A stretch of 64,000 bases of DNA from Billgrantia antri (GTDB lineage: Bacteria; Pseudomonadota; Gammaproteobacteria; Pseudomonadales; Halomonadaceae). A program made the position numbers and the translations under genes. Numbering within the stretch: position 1 is the stretch's first letter; each line of letters opens with the position of its first letter. The stretch is taken from the NCBI RefSeq assembly GCF_019430905.1, contig NZ_JAHYCA010000003.1:558001-622000 (forward strand), written 5' to 3'. Below, piece after piece: positions 20,245 through 28,208 of this stretch. The notes beneath the pieces are model-generated. The model was not told the DNA's origin, ran no database searches, and worked only from the letters and a program-made list of their open reading frames with translations.

Positions 20245-21369
20245 ATGAACGTACCGATGAACGCCACCGCACTCGCCGACTCGACGCCCAAGGCTCAGGG
20301 CTATGCCATGCCCGCCGAGTTCGCCCCTCACGACGCCTGCTGGATGCTGTGGCCCCAGCGACCGGATACCTGGCGCTTCGGCGCCAAGCCGGCCCAGCAG
20401 GCCTTCGTCGAGGTGGCCACCGCCATCGCCGAGAGCGAGACGGTCTACGTCGGCGTCAACGACGAGCAATACGAGAATGCCCGCCACCAGCTGCCACCAC
20501 AGGTGAGGGTGGTGGAGATTTCGAGCAATGACGCCTGGATGCGCGACGTGGGCCCCACTTTCCTTACCCACCCAGACGGTCGCCTGGCCATGGTCGATTG
20601 GCAATTCAATGCCTGGGGCGGCCTCGACGGAGGGCTCTACTTCCCCTGGGACAAGGACCGGCGCATTCGCACCAAGATCGCCGAGATGCTCGGTATTCCC
20701 CGCTTCACCGCCCCGGTGGTACTGGAAGGCGGCGCGATCCATGTCGATGGCGAGGGTACGCTGCTGACCACGGAGGAGTGCCTGCTCAATCCCAACCGCA
20801 ATCCCGGCATGAATCGCGAGGCAATGGAGCGGGTGCTGCGCGACACCCTGAGTATCGAGAAGGTGGTCTGGCTGCCTCGGGGCTGCCACCTGGACGAGAC
20901 CGACGGCCATGTGGACAACCTGTGCTGCTTCGTCGCCCCCGGCGAGGTGGCAATGAGCTGGTGCGACGACGAGACCGATCCCCAGCACGCCATCTGTCGG
21001 GAAGCCCTGCAGGCGCTGGAATCGTCGACCGATGCCAAGGGCCGCAAGCTGCGTGTGCACAAGCTGCCCCAGCCGGGCCCGCTGTTCATCGAGGAGGACG
21101 AAGCCAGCGGCATCGACCGGTTGAGCAGCTCCCACCCGCGGCGTCCCGGTGACCGCATGGCCGGTTCCTACGTCAACTTCTACATCGGCAACACGGTGGT
21201 GGTCATGCCGCTGCTCGATCCGCGCCGCGACGAGCAGGCCCGCGACATTCTCCAGGGGCTGTTTCCCGACCGTCGCGTGATCGGCGTACCGGCCCGGGAG
21301 ATCCTGCTCGGCGGCGGCAATATCCACTGCATTACCCAGCAGCAGCCCCAGTCTAGGCGGCCACGCTGA
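20245..21369 (+). CDS. aguA: Agmatine deiminase
   Basis: About 374 aa. Hydrolyses agmatine to N-carbamoylputrescine and ammonia. The peptidylarginine-deiminase-like fold is recognised by MPAEFAPHDACWMLWPQRPD, the substrate-binding NDAWMRDVGPTF, the catalytic His in DETDGHVDNLCCF and the nucleophilic Cys in LLGGGNIHCITQQ near the C terminus. A GTG at 20233 overlapping the transporter stop (GTGA) is an alternative start; I prefer the ATG at 20245. AguB, the nitrilase-type N-carbamoylputrescine amidohydrolase that normally accompanies AguA, is absent here. Instead an aminotransferase, an aldehyde dehydrogenase and an M20 carbamoylase-like enzyme are clustered with it. Confidence 0.96.
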   Translation: MNVPMNATALADSTPKAQGYAMPAEFAPHDACWMLWPQRPDTWRFGAKPAQQAFVEVATAIAESETVYVGVNDEQYENARHQLPPQVRVVEISSNDAWMRDVGPTFLTHPDGRLAMVDWQFNAWGGLDGGLYFPWDKDRRIRTKIAEMLGIPRFTAPVVLEGGAIHVDGEGTLLTTEECLLNPNRNPGMNREAMERVLRDTLSIEKVVWLPRGCHLDETDGHVDNLCCFVAPGEVAMSWCDDETDPQHAICREALQALESSTDAKGRKLRVHKLPQPGPLFIEEDEASGIDRLSSSHPRRPGDRMAGSYVNFYIGNTVVVMPLLDPRRDEQARDILQGLFPDRRVIGVPAREILLGGGNIHCITQQQPQSRRPR

Positions 21370-21495
21370 GGCACTCGCTTGTCGAACTTCGCCCCCTGGA
21401 GCATGCTATTAACAGGCTCCCTTGAGAAGAGACCACACGCAGGCGGGCGAAGGCCTTAGCGAAGCTGGACACAGCGATTCAATAGGAGCGCGACA

Positions 21496-21984
21496 ATGCT
21501 TGGAAAACACCTGATCGGCATGGCACTCGTGGCTGGCACCCTGCCATTGACAGTTCTCGCCCAGGAAGGTCCGGCAACGACTGAGGAACTCGATAACGGA
21601 GTTGTCGTTGAGGAGAGCCAGCCCGAGACTCGAGAGCAGGCACTGGAAAGCCTCGATACGGCCAGCGAAGAGACCCCAGAAGCAGCCAGCTTTGGCCTGG
21701 AGACCGCCCAGGAGGCGGTGAGCCAGGGCGGAGTCGACGGCCAAACCATCAGCGGCACCGCCAGCGGCGGGCGCAGCACCGAGGCACCTGATCAGGCCGA
21801 CGGGAGTGCTGCCGGCGGGAATGCCGGTGGCATGGGCGCCGCTAACGCTGGCGGTGCCGGCGGCGGTGGTGCCGGCGGCGGTGGTGCCGGCGGCGGTGGT
21901 GCCGGCGGTGGTGGTGCCGGCGGTGGTGGTGCCGGCGGCGGTGGTGGTGCCGGCGGCGGTGGTGCCGGCGGCGGCCGCGGCTGA
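21496..21984 (+). CDS. Secreted glycine-rich protein with AGGGG repeats
   Basis: 162 aa, not recognised as a known family. A signal peptide is clear (HLIGMALVAGTLPLTVLAQ, cleavage expected near residue 23). Residues 24-95 are acidic and Glu/Ser/Thr rich. Residues about 115-162 are almost only Gly and Ala, arranged as roughly seven AGGGG units ending GGGRG, with no aromatic or cysteine residues. AGGAGC lies about 7 nt before the ATG. It stands alone between aguA and the convergent puuC copy 2. A cell-envelope, matrix or hydration role is possible but not shown. Real coding is supported by the signal peptide and Shine-Dalgarno; the repeat portion alone would be poor evidence. Confidence 0.72.
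   Translation: MLGKHLIGMALVAGTLPLTVLAQEGPATTEELDNGVVVEESQPETREQALESLDTASEETPEAASFGLETAQEAVSQGGVDGQTISGTASGGRSTEAPDQADGSAAGGNAGGMGAANAGGAGGGGAGGGGAGGGGAGGGGAGGGGAGGGGGAGGGGAGGGRG
21856..21979. repeat. 15-bp minisatellite encoding AGGGG
   Basis: Tandem copies of a 15-bp unit close to GGTGCCGGCGGCGGT, about eight in number, with one unit expanded by 3 bp and synonymous C/T variation between units. All changes keep the reading frame. It is a likely site of slippage and length variation between strains. Confidence 0.85.
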
Positions 21985-22010
21985 TCAGCTTCGCGGCAGC
22001 CACAGAAACC

Positions 22011-22040
22011 ACGAGGCCGGCCCCATGGGGCCGGCCTCGT
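22011..22040. terminator. Perfect palindromic hairpin between convergent genes
   Basis: 14-bp arms ACGAGGCCGGCCCC and GGGGCCGGCCTCGT flank only AT. It lies 26 nt after the glycine-rich protein gene and 32 nt after the stop of puuC copy 2 on the other strand. No T-tract follows on either side, so it is a strong hairpin that may stop or stabilise both transcripts. Confidence 0.6.
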
Positions 22041-22072
22041 CGCTGTAGAAGATCCTCTTCCGAGAGGCTCGC

Positions 22073-23575
22073 TCAGGTAGCGAGATTGATCCACACGCTC
22101 TTGAGTTCGGAGTACTCCTCCAGGCTGTGGTGCGACTTGTCGCGCCCGTTGCCCGACTGCTTGACCCCGCCGAAGGGCATGGTCTGGTCGCCCCCGGCCC
22201 AGTTGTTGACGAACACCTGGCCCGACTGCAGCCGCCGCGTCACGCGCATGATGCGGTCGATGTCCTGGCTCCACAGCCCCGCCGCCAGGCCGTAGGGCGT
22301 GTCGTTGGCCATGGCGATGGCTTCGTCTTCGCTGTCGAAGCCGAACACCGCCAGCACCGGGCCGAAGATCTCTTCGCGGCCGATGGTCATCTGCGGCGTC
22401 ACGCCGTCGAACACCGTCGGCGGAATGAACAGCCCCGGCCCGTCGATGGCCTGGCCGCCGCTGCGCAGCCGCGCGCCCTCCTCCACGCCCTGGCGAATGT
22501 AGTCGAGGATGCGGCGGTGCTGGGCCTCGTCGACGATGGCGCCCATGAAGCTCGCCGGGTCCAGCGGATCGCCCGGCTGCATGGTCTCGGCGGCTTTCAG
22601 CACCCGCTCGACGAAGTCGTCGCGAATCGAATTCTCCACCAGCAGCCGGGAGCCGGCGATGCACACTTCGCCCTGGTTGTGGAAGATCGCCGCGGCGGCA
22701 TGGCTGGCCACCTGGTCGAGGTCCTTGCAGTCGGCGAAGACGAGATTCGGCGACTTGCCGCCGCACTCCAGGTAGACCCGCTTGAGGTTGGACTGCCCGG
22801 CGTACTGCATCAGCTGCTTGCCCACCGCGGTGGAGCCGGTGAAGGCCAGGCAGTCGACCTGCATGGAGAGCGCCAGGGCCTTGCCCACGGTGTGGCCGAA
22901 GCCCGGCAGCACCTGGAATACGCCCTTGGGCAGGCCGGCCTCATTGGCCAGTTGGGCCAGGCGCAGCGCCGATAGCGGCGACTTCTCCGAGGGCTTGAGG
23001 ATCACGCTGTTGCCGGCGGCCAGCGCCGGGGCGATCTTCCAGGCGGTCATCATCAGCGGGAAGTTCCACGGCACGATGGCCGCCACCACGCCGATCGGCT
23101 CGCGCAGCACCAGGGCCAGGGAGTCTTCGCCGGTGGGCGCCACCTCGCCGTAGAGCTTGTCGATGCACTCGGCCTGGTAGCGGATGCAGCCGATGGCGCC
23201 GGCCATGTCGCCCAGCGAGCTCGTGATGGGCTTGCCCATGTCGAGGGTGTCAAGCAGCGCCAGCTCGTGCTTGTGGGCCTCCATCAGCTCGGCCAGACGC
23301 AGCAGGGTCTTCTTGCGCTTGCCCGGCGCCAGGCGCGACCACGCGCCGCCGGCGAAGGCGTGGCGCGCCGCCGCCACGGCGCGCTCGGCGTCGGGTTCGT
23401 CGCAGCTGGCCACCTGGGCCAGGAGCTCGCCGGTGGCCGGATTGCGCGACTCGAAGGTGTCGCCGCTGTCGGCATCGACGAAGGTGTCGTCGATAAAGGC
23501 GCGCGATTCGAAGGCTAGCTCGGCTGCCAGGGCCTGCCAGTCGGCCAGGGTGCGTGGAGATGACGTACGGCTCAC
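22073..23575 (-). CDS. puuC: PuuC-type NAD(P)+ aldehyde dehydrogenase, copy 2
   Basis: 500 aa, GTG start at 23575 overlapping the spuC stop (GTGA). It has the same catalytic motifs as copy 1 (NQGEVCIAG, VYLECGGKSPN) and differs from it over the shared region by a handful of residues (for example I/T before MQPGD, K/N in LAKEAGL, A/T in FIDDAFVD). The first 23 residues (MSRTSSPRTLADWQALAAEL...) and the last three are unique. It ends the puuD-spuC-puuC operon, where it would oxidise gamma-glutamyl-aminobutyraldehyde from PuuB or 4-aminobutyraldehyde from SpuC. The near-identity argues that both copies accept the same range of omega-amino aldehydes. Confidence 0.94.
   Translation of the reverse strand: MSRTSSPRTLADWQALAAELAFESRAFIDDTFVDADSGDTFESRNPATGELLAQVASCDEPDAERAVAAARHAFAGGAWSRLAPGKRKKTLLRLAELMEAHKHELALLDTLDMGKPITSSLGDMAGAIGCIRYQAECIDKLYGEVAPTGEDSLALVLREPIGVVAAIVPWNFPLMMTAWKIAPALAAGNSVILKPSEKSPLSALRLAQLANEAGLPKGVFQVLPGFGHTVGKALALSMQVDCLAFTGSTAVGKQLMQYAGQSNLKRVYLECGGKSPNLVFADCKDLDQVASHAAAAIFHNQGEVCIAGSRLLVENSIRDDFVERVLKAAETMQPGDPLDPASFMGAIVDEAQHRRILDYIRQGVEEGARLRSGGQAIDGPGLFIPPTVFDGVTPQMTIGREEIFGPVLAVFGFDSEDEAIAMANDTPYGLAAGLWSQDIDRIMRVTRRLQSGQVFVNNWAGGDQTMPFGGVKQSGNGRDKSHHSLEEYSELKSVWINLAT
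22089..23503. repeat. 1415-bp direct repeat, copy B (within puuC copy 2)
   Basis: Partner of 14403-15817, same orientation, no gaps. Homologous recombination between the copies would delete or circularise the 7686 bp that hold the hydrolase, aminotransferase, transporter, aguA and glycine-rich genes, leaving one hybrid puuC. Confidence 0.93.
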
Positions 23576-24969
23576 GATCCGGACTCCTCTCTTAAGGGTG
23601 ACTCATCCGCCTGCTCGCATGCGGCCAGCCGCCGCGCGGTCTCATCCAGCGCCTCGCGGGCCAGGCGCACCAGTTCATCGATTTCGGCGCGGGTGATCAC
23701 CAGCGGCGGTGAAATGATCATCGTATCACCCACCGAGCGCATCACCAGGCCATGATCGAAGCAGATGTCGCGACACAGGGTGCCGGCACCGAGCGACTTG
23801 GCAAAACGCTCGCCGGTAGCCGGATCGACCAGCTCCAGCGCACCGATCAACCCCAGCGAGCGCGCTTCGCCCACCAAGGGATGACCGGCCAGAGTGGCCC
23901 AGCGCTCGGCGAGATAGGGGCCAACGTCGTCCCGTACCCGCTCGACGATGCCCTCGGCCTGCATCAGCTCGAGGTTCTTCAGCGCCACGGCGGCACAGGC
24001 GGGATGACCGGAGTAGGTGAAGCCATGGAAGAATTCACCGCCGCGCTCGATCAGCGTCTCGGCGATGCGGTCGCCCACCAGCACGCCACCGATCGGCAGG
24101 TAACCGGACGAGAGCCCCTTGGCAATCGGCATCAGGTCGGGTTCGAGGCCGTAATGCACGCTGCCGAACCACTCGCCCAGGCGACCGAAGCCACAGATCA
24201 CCTCGTCGACTACCAGCAGGATGTCGTACCTGGCCAGCACCTCCTTGACGGCCGGCCAGTAGCTCTGCGGCGGGATGATGGCACCGCCAGCGCCCTGCAC
24301 CGGCTCGGCGATGAAAGCCGCGACGTTCTCCTCGCCGAGCTCGAGAATCTTCGCCTCGAGCGCCGCGGCGCACTCGCGGCCGAAGGCGTCGGGGCTGGTA
24401 TCGCGCCCTTCCCCAAACCAATAGGGCTGGCGCACATGGGCTATCTTCGGCACCGTCGGGCCGCCCTGGGCATGCATCGGCGCCATGCCGCCCAGGCTCA
24501 GGCCGGCCACAGTGGAGCCGTGGTAGGCGTTGTCGCGCGCGATCACCCACTGCTTGTCGGACTTCCCTTCCAGGGCCCAGTAGCGCCGCACCATGCGCAG
24601 CACGGTATCGTTGGCCTCGGAACCCGAGCCGGTGAAGAACACCCGGTTCATGTGCGGCGGTGCCAGCCGGCACAGCGCCTCGGCCAGCTTCACCGCCGGT
24701 GGATGGGTGCTCTTGAAGAAGTTGTTGTAGTAGGGAAGTTCGCGCAGCTGCGCGGTGGCCGCCTCGACCAGTTCCTCGCGACCATAGCCGAGGTTCACGC
24801 ACCACAGCCCGGCCATGGCGTCGAGGATGCGATGGCCCTCGCTGTCATGGATATAGATACCCTCGGCGTGAGTGACGATGCGGCTACCCTCCTCCGCCAG
24901 TGCCTTGAAGTCGGTGAAGGGGTGCAGGTGGTGGTCACGATCCAACTGGCGGTAGGTCTGGGTCTGCAT
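23572..24969 (-). CDS. spuC: Putrescine--pyruvate aminotransferase (SpuC-like)
   Basis: 465 aa class III PLP aminotransferase strongly resembling Pseudomonas SpuC: LDRDHHLHPFTDFKALAEEG, VFFTGSGSEANDTVLRMVRR, DEVICGFGRLGEWFGS, the PLP lysine in PIAKGLSSGYLPIGG and FFHGFTYSGHPACAAVALKN. It converts putrescine to 4-aminobutyraldehyde. AGGAG lies 7 nt before the ATG at 24969; a longer open reading to 25104 would enter puuD. It is 14 nt after puuD and overlaps puuC copy 2. An operon combining puuD (glutamyl route) with spuC (transaminase route) suggests both routes run together. Confidence 0.94.
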   Translation of the reverse strand: MQTQTYRQLDRDHHLHPFTDFKALAEEGSRIVTHAEGIYIHDSEGHRILDAMAGLWCVNLGYGREELVEAATAQLRELPYYNNFFKSTHPPAVKLAEALCRLAPPHMNRVFFTGSGSEANDTVLRMVRRYWALEGKSDKQWVIARDNAYHGSTVAGLSLGGMAPMHAQGGPTVPKIAHVRQPYWFGEGRDTSPDAFGRECAAALEAKILELGEENVAAFIAEPVQGAGGAIIPPQSYWPAVKEVLARYDILLVVDEVICGFGRLGEWFGSVHYGLEPDLMPIAKGLSSGYLPIGGVLVGDRIAETLIERGGEFFHGFTYSGHPACAAVALKNLELMQAEGIVERVRDDVGPYLAERWATLAGHPLVGEARSLGLIGALELVDPATGERFAKSLGAGTLCRDICFDHGLVMRSVGDTMIISPPLVITRAEIDELVRLAREALDETARRLAACEQADESPLREESGS

Positions 24970-24983
24970 GGGTATTCTCCTGC

Positions 24984-25751
24984 TCAGATGGATAGCGACT
25001 CGGCAACGGCGCGGTCGGCAAGATGAGCACGACAGGCAGCGGCGAAGACCTCGAACAGAGCGTGATAGAGCGGATGCTCCTGTGTACGCCATTCGGGGTG
25101 CCACTGAACCGCCAGGGCGAAGGCCGGGGCTGCGACCACCGATATCGCCTCGATCAGCCCGTCCGGCGCCGTCGCCTCCACTTTCAACCCGTCACCCAGG
25201 CGATCGATACCCTGCTGGTGCAGCGAGTTGACCGTTGCATACGGCTCGGTGTACAGCGCTGCCAGGCGGCCTCCGGCGCAAACCTCGATGTCATGCGCAG
25301 GCGCATAGCGGGTCGCGTAGTCGGCTTCTGGCTCGCGGTGGTCGGCAAGGCCGGGCACGTTCTGCACCGCCTGGTGCAGCGTGCCGCCGTAGGCTACGTT
25401 GAGCTCCTGGAAGCCGCGACAGATCCCCAGCAGCGGCAGGCCCTGACGAATGGCGGCGGGTATCCAGGCCAGCGCGGCAGCATCGCGGTGCAGGTCGTCG
25501 CGGGTGTTCTCCCGTGCGCGCTTTGCACCGTAGCGGGCGGGATCGACGTTGGAGTAGCTGCCGGTCAATAGCAGACCGTCCAGATGCGCGAGCAGGTCGC
25601 CGTCCACGGCATCCTGCCAGACCGGCAGCACCACCGGCGCCAGGCCATAGGAGCGCAGTGCACTCAGGTACTTGTCGGTCACTACGTGGGCAGGGTGGCC
25701 CTCCACCTCTCGGCGACAGGCGATGACGCCCACCAGGGGTCGGCTCGGCAT
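24984..25751 (-). CDS. puuD: Gamma-glutamyl-GABA hydrolase
   Basis: 255 aa class I glutamine amidotransferase-like hydrolase that releases GABA from gamma-glutamyl-GABA, the last Puu step. The nucleophile Cys is in LLGICRGFQELNVAYGG and the catalytic His/Glu in AVQWHPEW; the N terminus RPLVGVIACRREVEGHPAH and TGSYSNVDPARYG fit the C26 peptidase group. GAGGAGG lies 5 nt before the ATG. First gene of puuD-spuC-puuC and divergent from puuA (25984). Confidence 0.95.
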   Translation of the reverse strand: MPSRPLVGVIACRREVEGHPAHVVTDKYLSALRSYGLAPVVLPVWQDAVDGDLLAHLDGLLLTGSYSNVDPARYGAKRARENTRDDLHRDAAALAWIPAAIRQGLPLLGICRGFQELNVAYGGTLHQAVQNVPGLADHREPEADYATRYAPAHDIEVCAGGRLAALYTEPYATVNSLHQQGIDRLGDGLKVEATAPDGLIEAISVVAAPAFALAVQWHPEWRTQEHPLYHALFEVFAAACRAHLADRAVAESLSI

Positions 25752-25887
25752 GGCGGCCTCCTCGAAATCAGGCTGGCAGAACTGTGTTGATTAAACTTTC
25801 CACCATCGAGGCAAAAAAATCCACCCCCGGCCCCACCGCCCCTTGCTCAAGCTACACATACAAGGCATTTTTGCGGAGAAGCATCAG

Positions 25888-25944
25888 CAATCCGCACCGA
25901 CAATCCGTAAAAGATTTGACAACACAGGCTCGTCAACGAAAGAT
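25888..25944 (+). promoter_or_regulatory. Candidate promoter of puuA copy 1 with direct repeats
   Basis: A perfect TTGACA (25916-25921) is followed after 17-18 nt by AAAGAT/AAGATA (25939-25945). Just upstream, CAATCCG occurs twice (25888-25894 and 25901-25907), 13 bp apart, suggesting a regulator site that could act on puuA and the divergent puuD operon. The -10 match is only fair. Confidence 0.5.
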
Positions 25945-25983
25945 AGGCATTAATGACGAACCAGCGACAGTGACAGGTGCCCC

Positions 25984-27360
25984 ATGCCGCCGCTCAGCGC
26001 CGACCAGGCCCGGGAGTTTCTCGCGCGCCATCCAGACATCGACAGCATCGATCTGCTGATCAGCGATCTCAACGGTGTCATGCGCGGCAAGCGCATCCCG
26101 CGCGACAAGCTGGACAAGGTCTGCCATGACGGCATCAACCTGCCGGCCTCGGTCTTCGCCCTGGACATCAACGGCCATACCATCGAGGCGACCGGCCTCG
26201 GCCTCGCCAGCGGAGACGGAGACCGGATCTGTCGCCCCCTCGAGGGCACGCTGTTGCCATCGCCTTGGCTGCGCAATGGCCGCCAGGGCCAAGTGCTGAT
26301 GACCATGGTCGAGCCCGACGACTCGCCCTTCTTCGCCGACCCGCGCCAGGTGTTGTCACGACAGTTACAGCGACTGCAGGAGCGGGGCCTGACGCCGGTG
26401 GCGGCAGTGGAGATGGAGTTCTATCTGCTCGACCGCGAGCGCACCCCAGAGGGGCGGATACAGCCACCGCGTTCACCGCGCAACGGCGAGCGCGCTAGCC
26501 AGAGCCAGCTCTACTCCATCGATGAGCTCGACGAGTATGCGGCTTTCCTGGAAGACGTGCAGCGGGCGGCAGAGCTCCAGAACCTGCCGCTCGACACGGC
26601 GCTCAAGGAGTGCGCGCCGGGCCAGTTCGAGATCACCCTCGGCCATTGCAACGATGCACTCAGAGCGTGTGACAGTGCCGTCCTGCTGAAGCGACTGGTC
26701 AAGGGCGTGGCGCTGAATCACGGCTTCGAGGCCACGTTCATGGCCAAGCCCTACGGCCTCGAGGCAGGTAACGGCACCCACGTGCACCTCAGCATGCTCG
26801 ATGCCAGCGACCGCAATGTCTTCGCCGCCGACAACGGCGATCTCCTCGGCAGCCAAACGCTCCACTGGGCCGTGGCGGGACTACTGGAGCTGATGCCGGC
26901 CTCGATGGCCATCTTTGCGCCCAACCTCAATTCGTTCCGGCGCTTCCAGCCGGGGCTCTATGTCCCCATGGCCCCGACCTGGGGATTCGACAATCGCTCG
27001 GTGGCCCTACGCATCCCCTCCGGCAACAACGACGCACGCCGTATCGAGCACCGGGTCGCCGGGGCCGATGTCAATCCGTACCTGCTGCTAGCCGTCCTGC
27101 TGGCAAGCGTCGAGCACGGCATCGCGGAACAGTTGACGCCGCCTGCGCCCGTCGAGGGTAACGCCTATGAGCAGTTCGAGCCCTCTTTGACCAATAGTTG
27201 GCAACAGGCGATCGACCTGCTGGAAGCCTGCGAGCCGCTCAAGAGCGCCCTGGGCCGCGAGTTCGTTCACGTTTTCGCTGCCAACCGGCGCGCCGAGCGT
27301 GAACAAGCCATGCAGACGGTGAGCCAGCTGGAGTACGCCTGGTACCTGCGTCACGTTTGA
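25984..27360 (+). CDS. puuA: Gamma-glutamylpolyamine synthetase (PuuA/GS-like), copy 1
   Basis: 458 aa member of the glutamine synthetase fold. It ligates glutamate to putrescine or another amine using ATP. Motifs include DLLISDLNGVMRGKRIPRDK, the metal-binding VAAVEMEFYLLDRE, GNGTHVHLSMLDAS, the ammonium/phosphate loop APNLNSFRRFQPG and the C-terminal RIEHRVAGADVNPYLLLAV. Unlike true GlnA, it lacks the adenylylation-site tail. It stands alone, divergent from puuD. It is only moderately similar to copy 2 (33805-35151), so the two probably differ in amine specificity. The Shine-Dalgarno is weak (AGGTG). Confidence 0.9.
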   Translation: MPPLSADQAREFLARHPDIDSIDLLISDLNGVMRGKRIPRDKLDKVCHDGINLPASVFALDINGHTIEATGLGLASGDGDRICRPLEGTLLPSPWLRNGRQGQVLMTMVEPDDSPFFADPRQVLSRQLQRLQERGLTPVAAVEMEFYLLDRERTPEGRIQPPRSPRNGERASQSQLYSIDELDEYAAFLEDVQRAAELQNLPLDTALKECAPGQFEITLGHCNDALRACDSAVLLKRLVKGVALNHGFEATFMAKPYGLEAGNGTHVHLSMLDASDRNVFAADNGDLLGSQTLHWAVAGLLELMPASMAIFAPNLNSFRRFQPGLYVPMAPTWGFDNRSVALRIPSGNNDARRIEHRVAGADVNPYLLLAVLLASVEHGIAEQLTPPAPVEGNAYEQFEPSLTNSWQQAIDLLEACEPLKSALGREFVHVFAANRRAEREQAMQTVSQLEYAWYLRHV

Positions 27361-27397
27361 CGAGCGCGCACTCTCACGGGGGCGGAGCAAATAACAG

Positions 27398-27419
27398 CGC
27401 CCCGACCGAAGCCGGGGCG
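27398..27419. terminator. Hairpin between convergent puuA and glycine-zipper gene
   Basis: CGCCCCG (27398-27404) and CGGGGCG (27413-27419) form a 7-bp GC stem with an 8-nt loop, between the puuA stop and the stop of the minus-strand gene at 27436. No T-tract follows, so termination is plausible but not certain. Confidence 0.45.
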
Positions 27420-27435
27420 ACACGAGGAAGAGTGA

Positions 27436-28011
27436 TCAACCATCGCTGGTGGCCAGCGGGAGGTCCCAACGTGGCTGCCCTTCCTCGAGCAGCACGCGAT
27501 CACCCTGCGGCTGATGGTCCAGGCGGGACACCTCGGTAAGGTCGCCGTGGCGCCAGGTGACGTCATAGCCGACGGTTTCCTCCCGGGTATCCATGACGGT
27601 GTGGCACTGGCGCTGCGTGGTGGTGTAGGTCTGGGTCTGGTTGGCCTCGATACGCCCCTGGATCTCGCGCCCGGCAAAGCCGCCGCCCACCACCCCCGCC
27701 ACGGTGGCTAGGGTCTTGCCACTGCCGCCACCGACCTGGTTGCCGAGCAAGCCACCAATCACGGCCCCCGCTGCCGTACCGGCGATGCGATGGGGATCGC
27801 GGCTGGGCGCCTGGGCTTGCTGTTGGACCACCACGTCCTCACACACCTCGCGCGGCGTCTCGACGCTGCGCGTCACCGGCTGCACCGCCACAACCTCGGC
27901 GAACTGCGGCCCGCTCTCCCTGGGCGCTTGCTGTACCTGCCAGGCGCCGTAGCCCAGGCCACCCAGTCCCAATACGCTCAGCGTCGCTCCGATCACGATC
28001 GACTTGTTCAT
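27436..28011 (-). CDS. Glycine-zipper 2TM domain protein
   Basis: 191 aa. One N-terminal hydrophobic helix (IVIGATLSVLGLGGLGYGAW) is followed by a central glycine-zipper 2TM domain (RIAGTAAGAVIGGLLGNQVG and TLATVAGVVGGGFAGREIQG), then a polar C-terminal part with two cysteines in the protein (VCEDVV, RQCHTV). Relatives (YmgG/SlyB-like, DUF4148-like envelope proteins) sit in the cell envelope; precise function is unknown. The ATG at 28011 follows AGGAGG by 6 nt; a GTG at 28014 is also possible. It has its own promoter (28126-28153) and is not obviously tied to polyamines. Confidence 0.85.
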   Translation of the reverse strand: MNKSIVIGATLSVLGLGGLGYGAWQVQQAPRESGPQFAEVVAVQPVTRSVETPREVCEDVVVQQQAQAPSRDPHRIAGTAAGAVIGGLLGNQVGGGSGKTLATVAGVVGGGFAGREIQGRIEANQTQTYTTTQRQCHTVMDTREETVGYDVTWRHGDLTEVSRLDHQPQGDRVLLEEGQPRWDLPLATSDG

Positions 28012-28125
28012 CACGCTCCTCCTGCAGGGCGATATGCCGCCCCGGGCTTATAAGGCTCGGCTCGATACGATGTGCAAGAGAAGAGACGTGACGAGCGGCA
28101 CTCCATGCCGCCCGGGAATGACTTC

Positions 28126-28153
28126 AGTATACGCAGCGGTAGGGAGACGTTAA
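28126..28153 (-). promoter_or_regulatory. Sigma-70 promoter of the glycine-zipper gene
   Basis: On the minus strand TTAACG (28153-28148) and TATACT (28131-28126) are spaced 16 nt apart, about 115 nt upstream of the ATG at 28011. It also lies just past the puuB stop (28209), so read-through from that operon may add to expression. Confidence 0.55.
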
Positions 28154-28208
28154 GCGCGACGCAACGGCTTTCACATTTTCTGCCCCGTTGTCCGCCGCTG
28201 GCGACACC

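Noticed and set aside
21856..21979. 15-bp tandem repeats as a CRISPR array
   Set aside because: Units are contiguous with no spacers and keep the reading frame of a signal-peptide protein.
14403..23503. The duplicated puuC region as evidence of a transposon
   Set aside because: No terminal inverted repeats, target duplications or transposase are present; the repeat lies wholly inside coding sequence, so duplication or gene conversion is the simpler reading.
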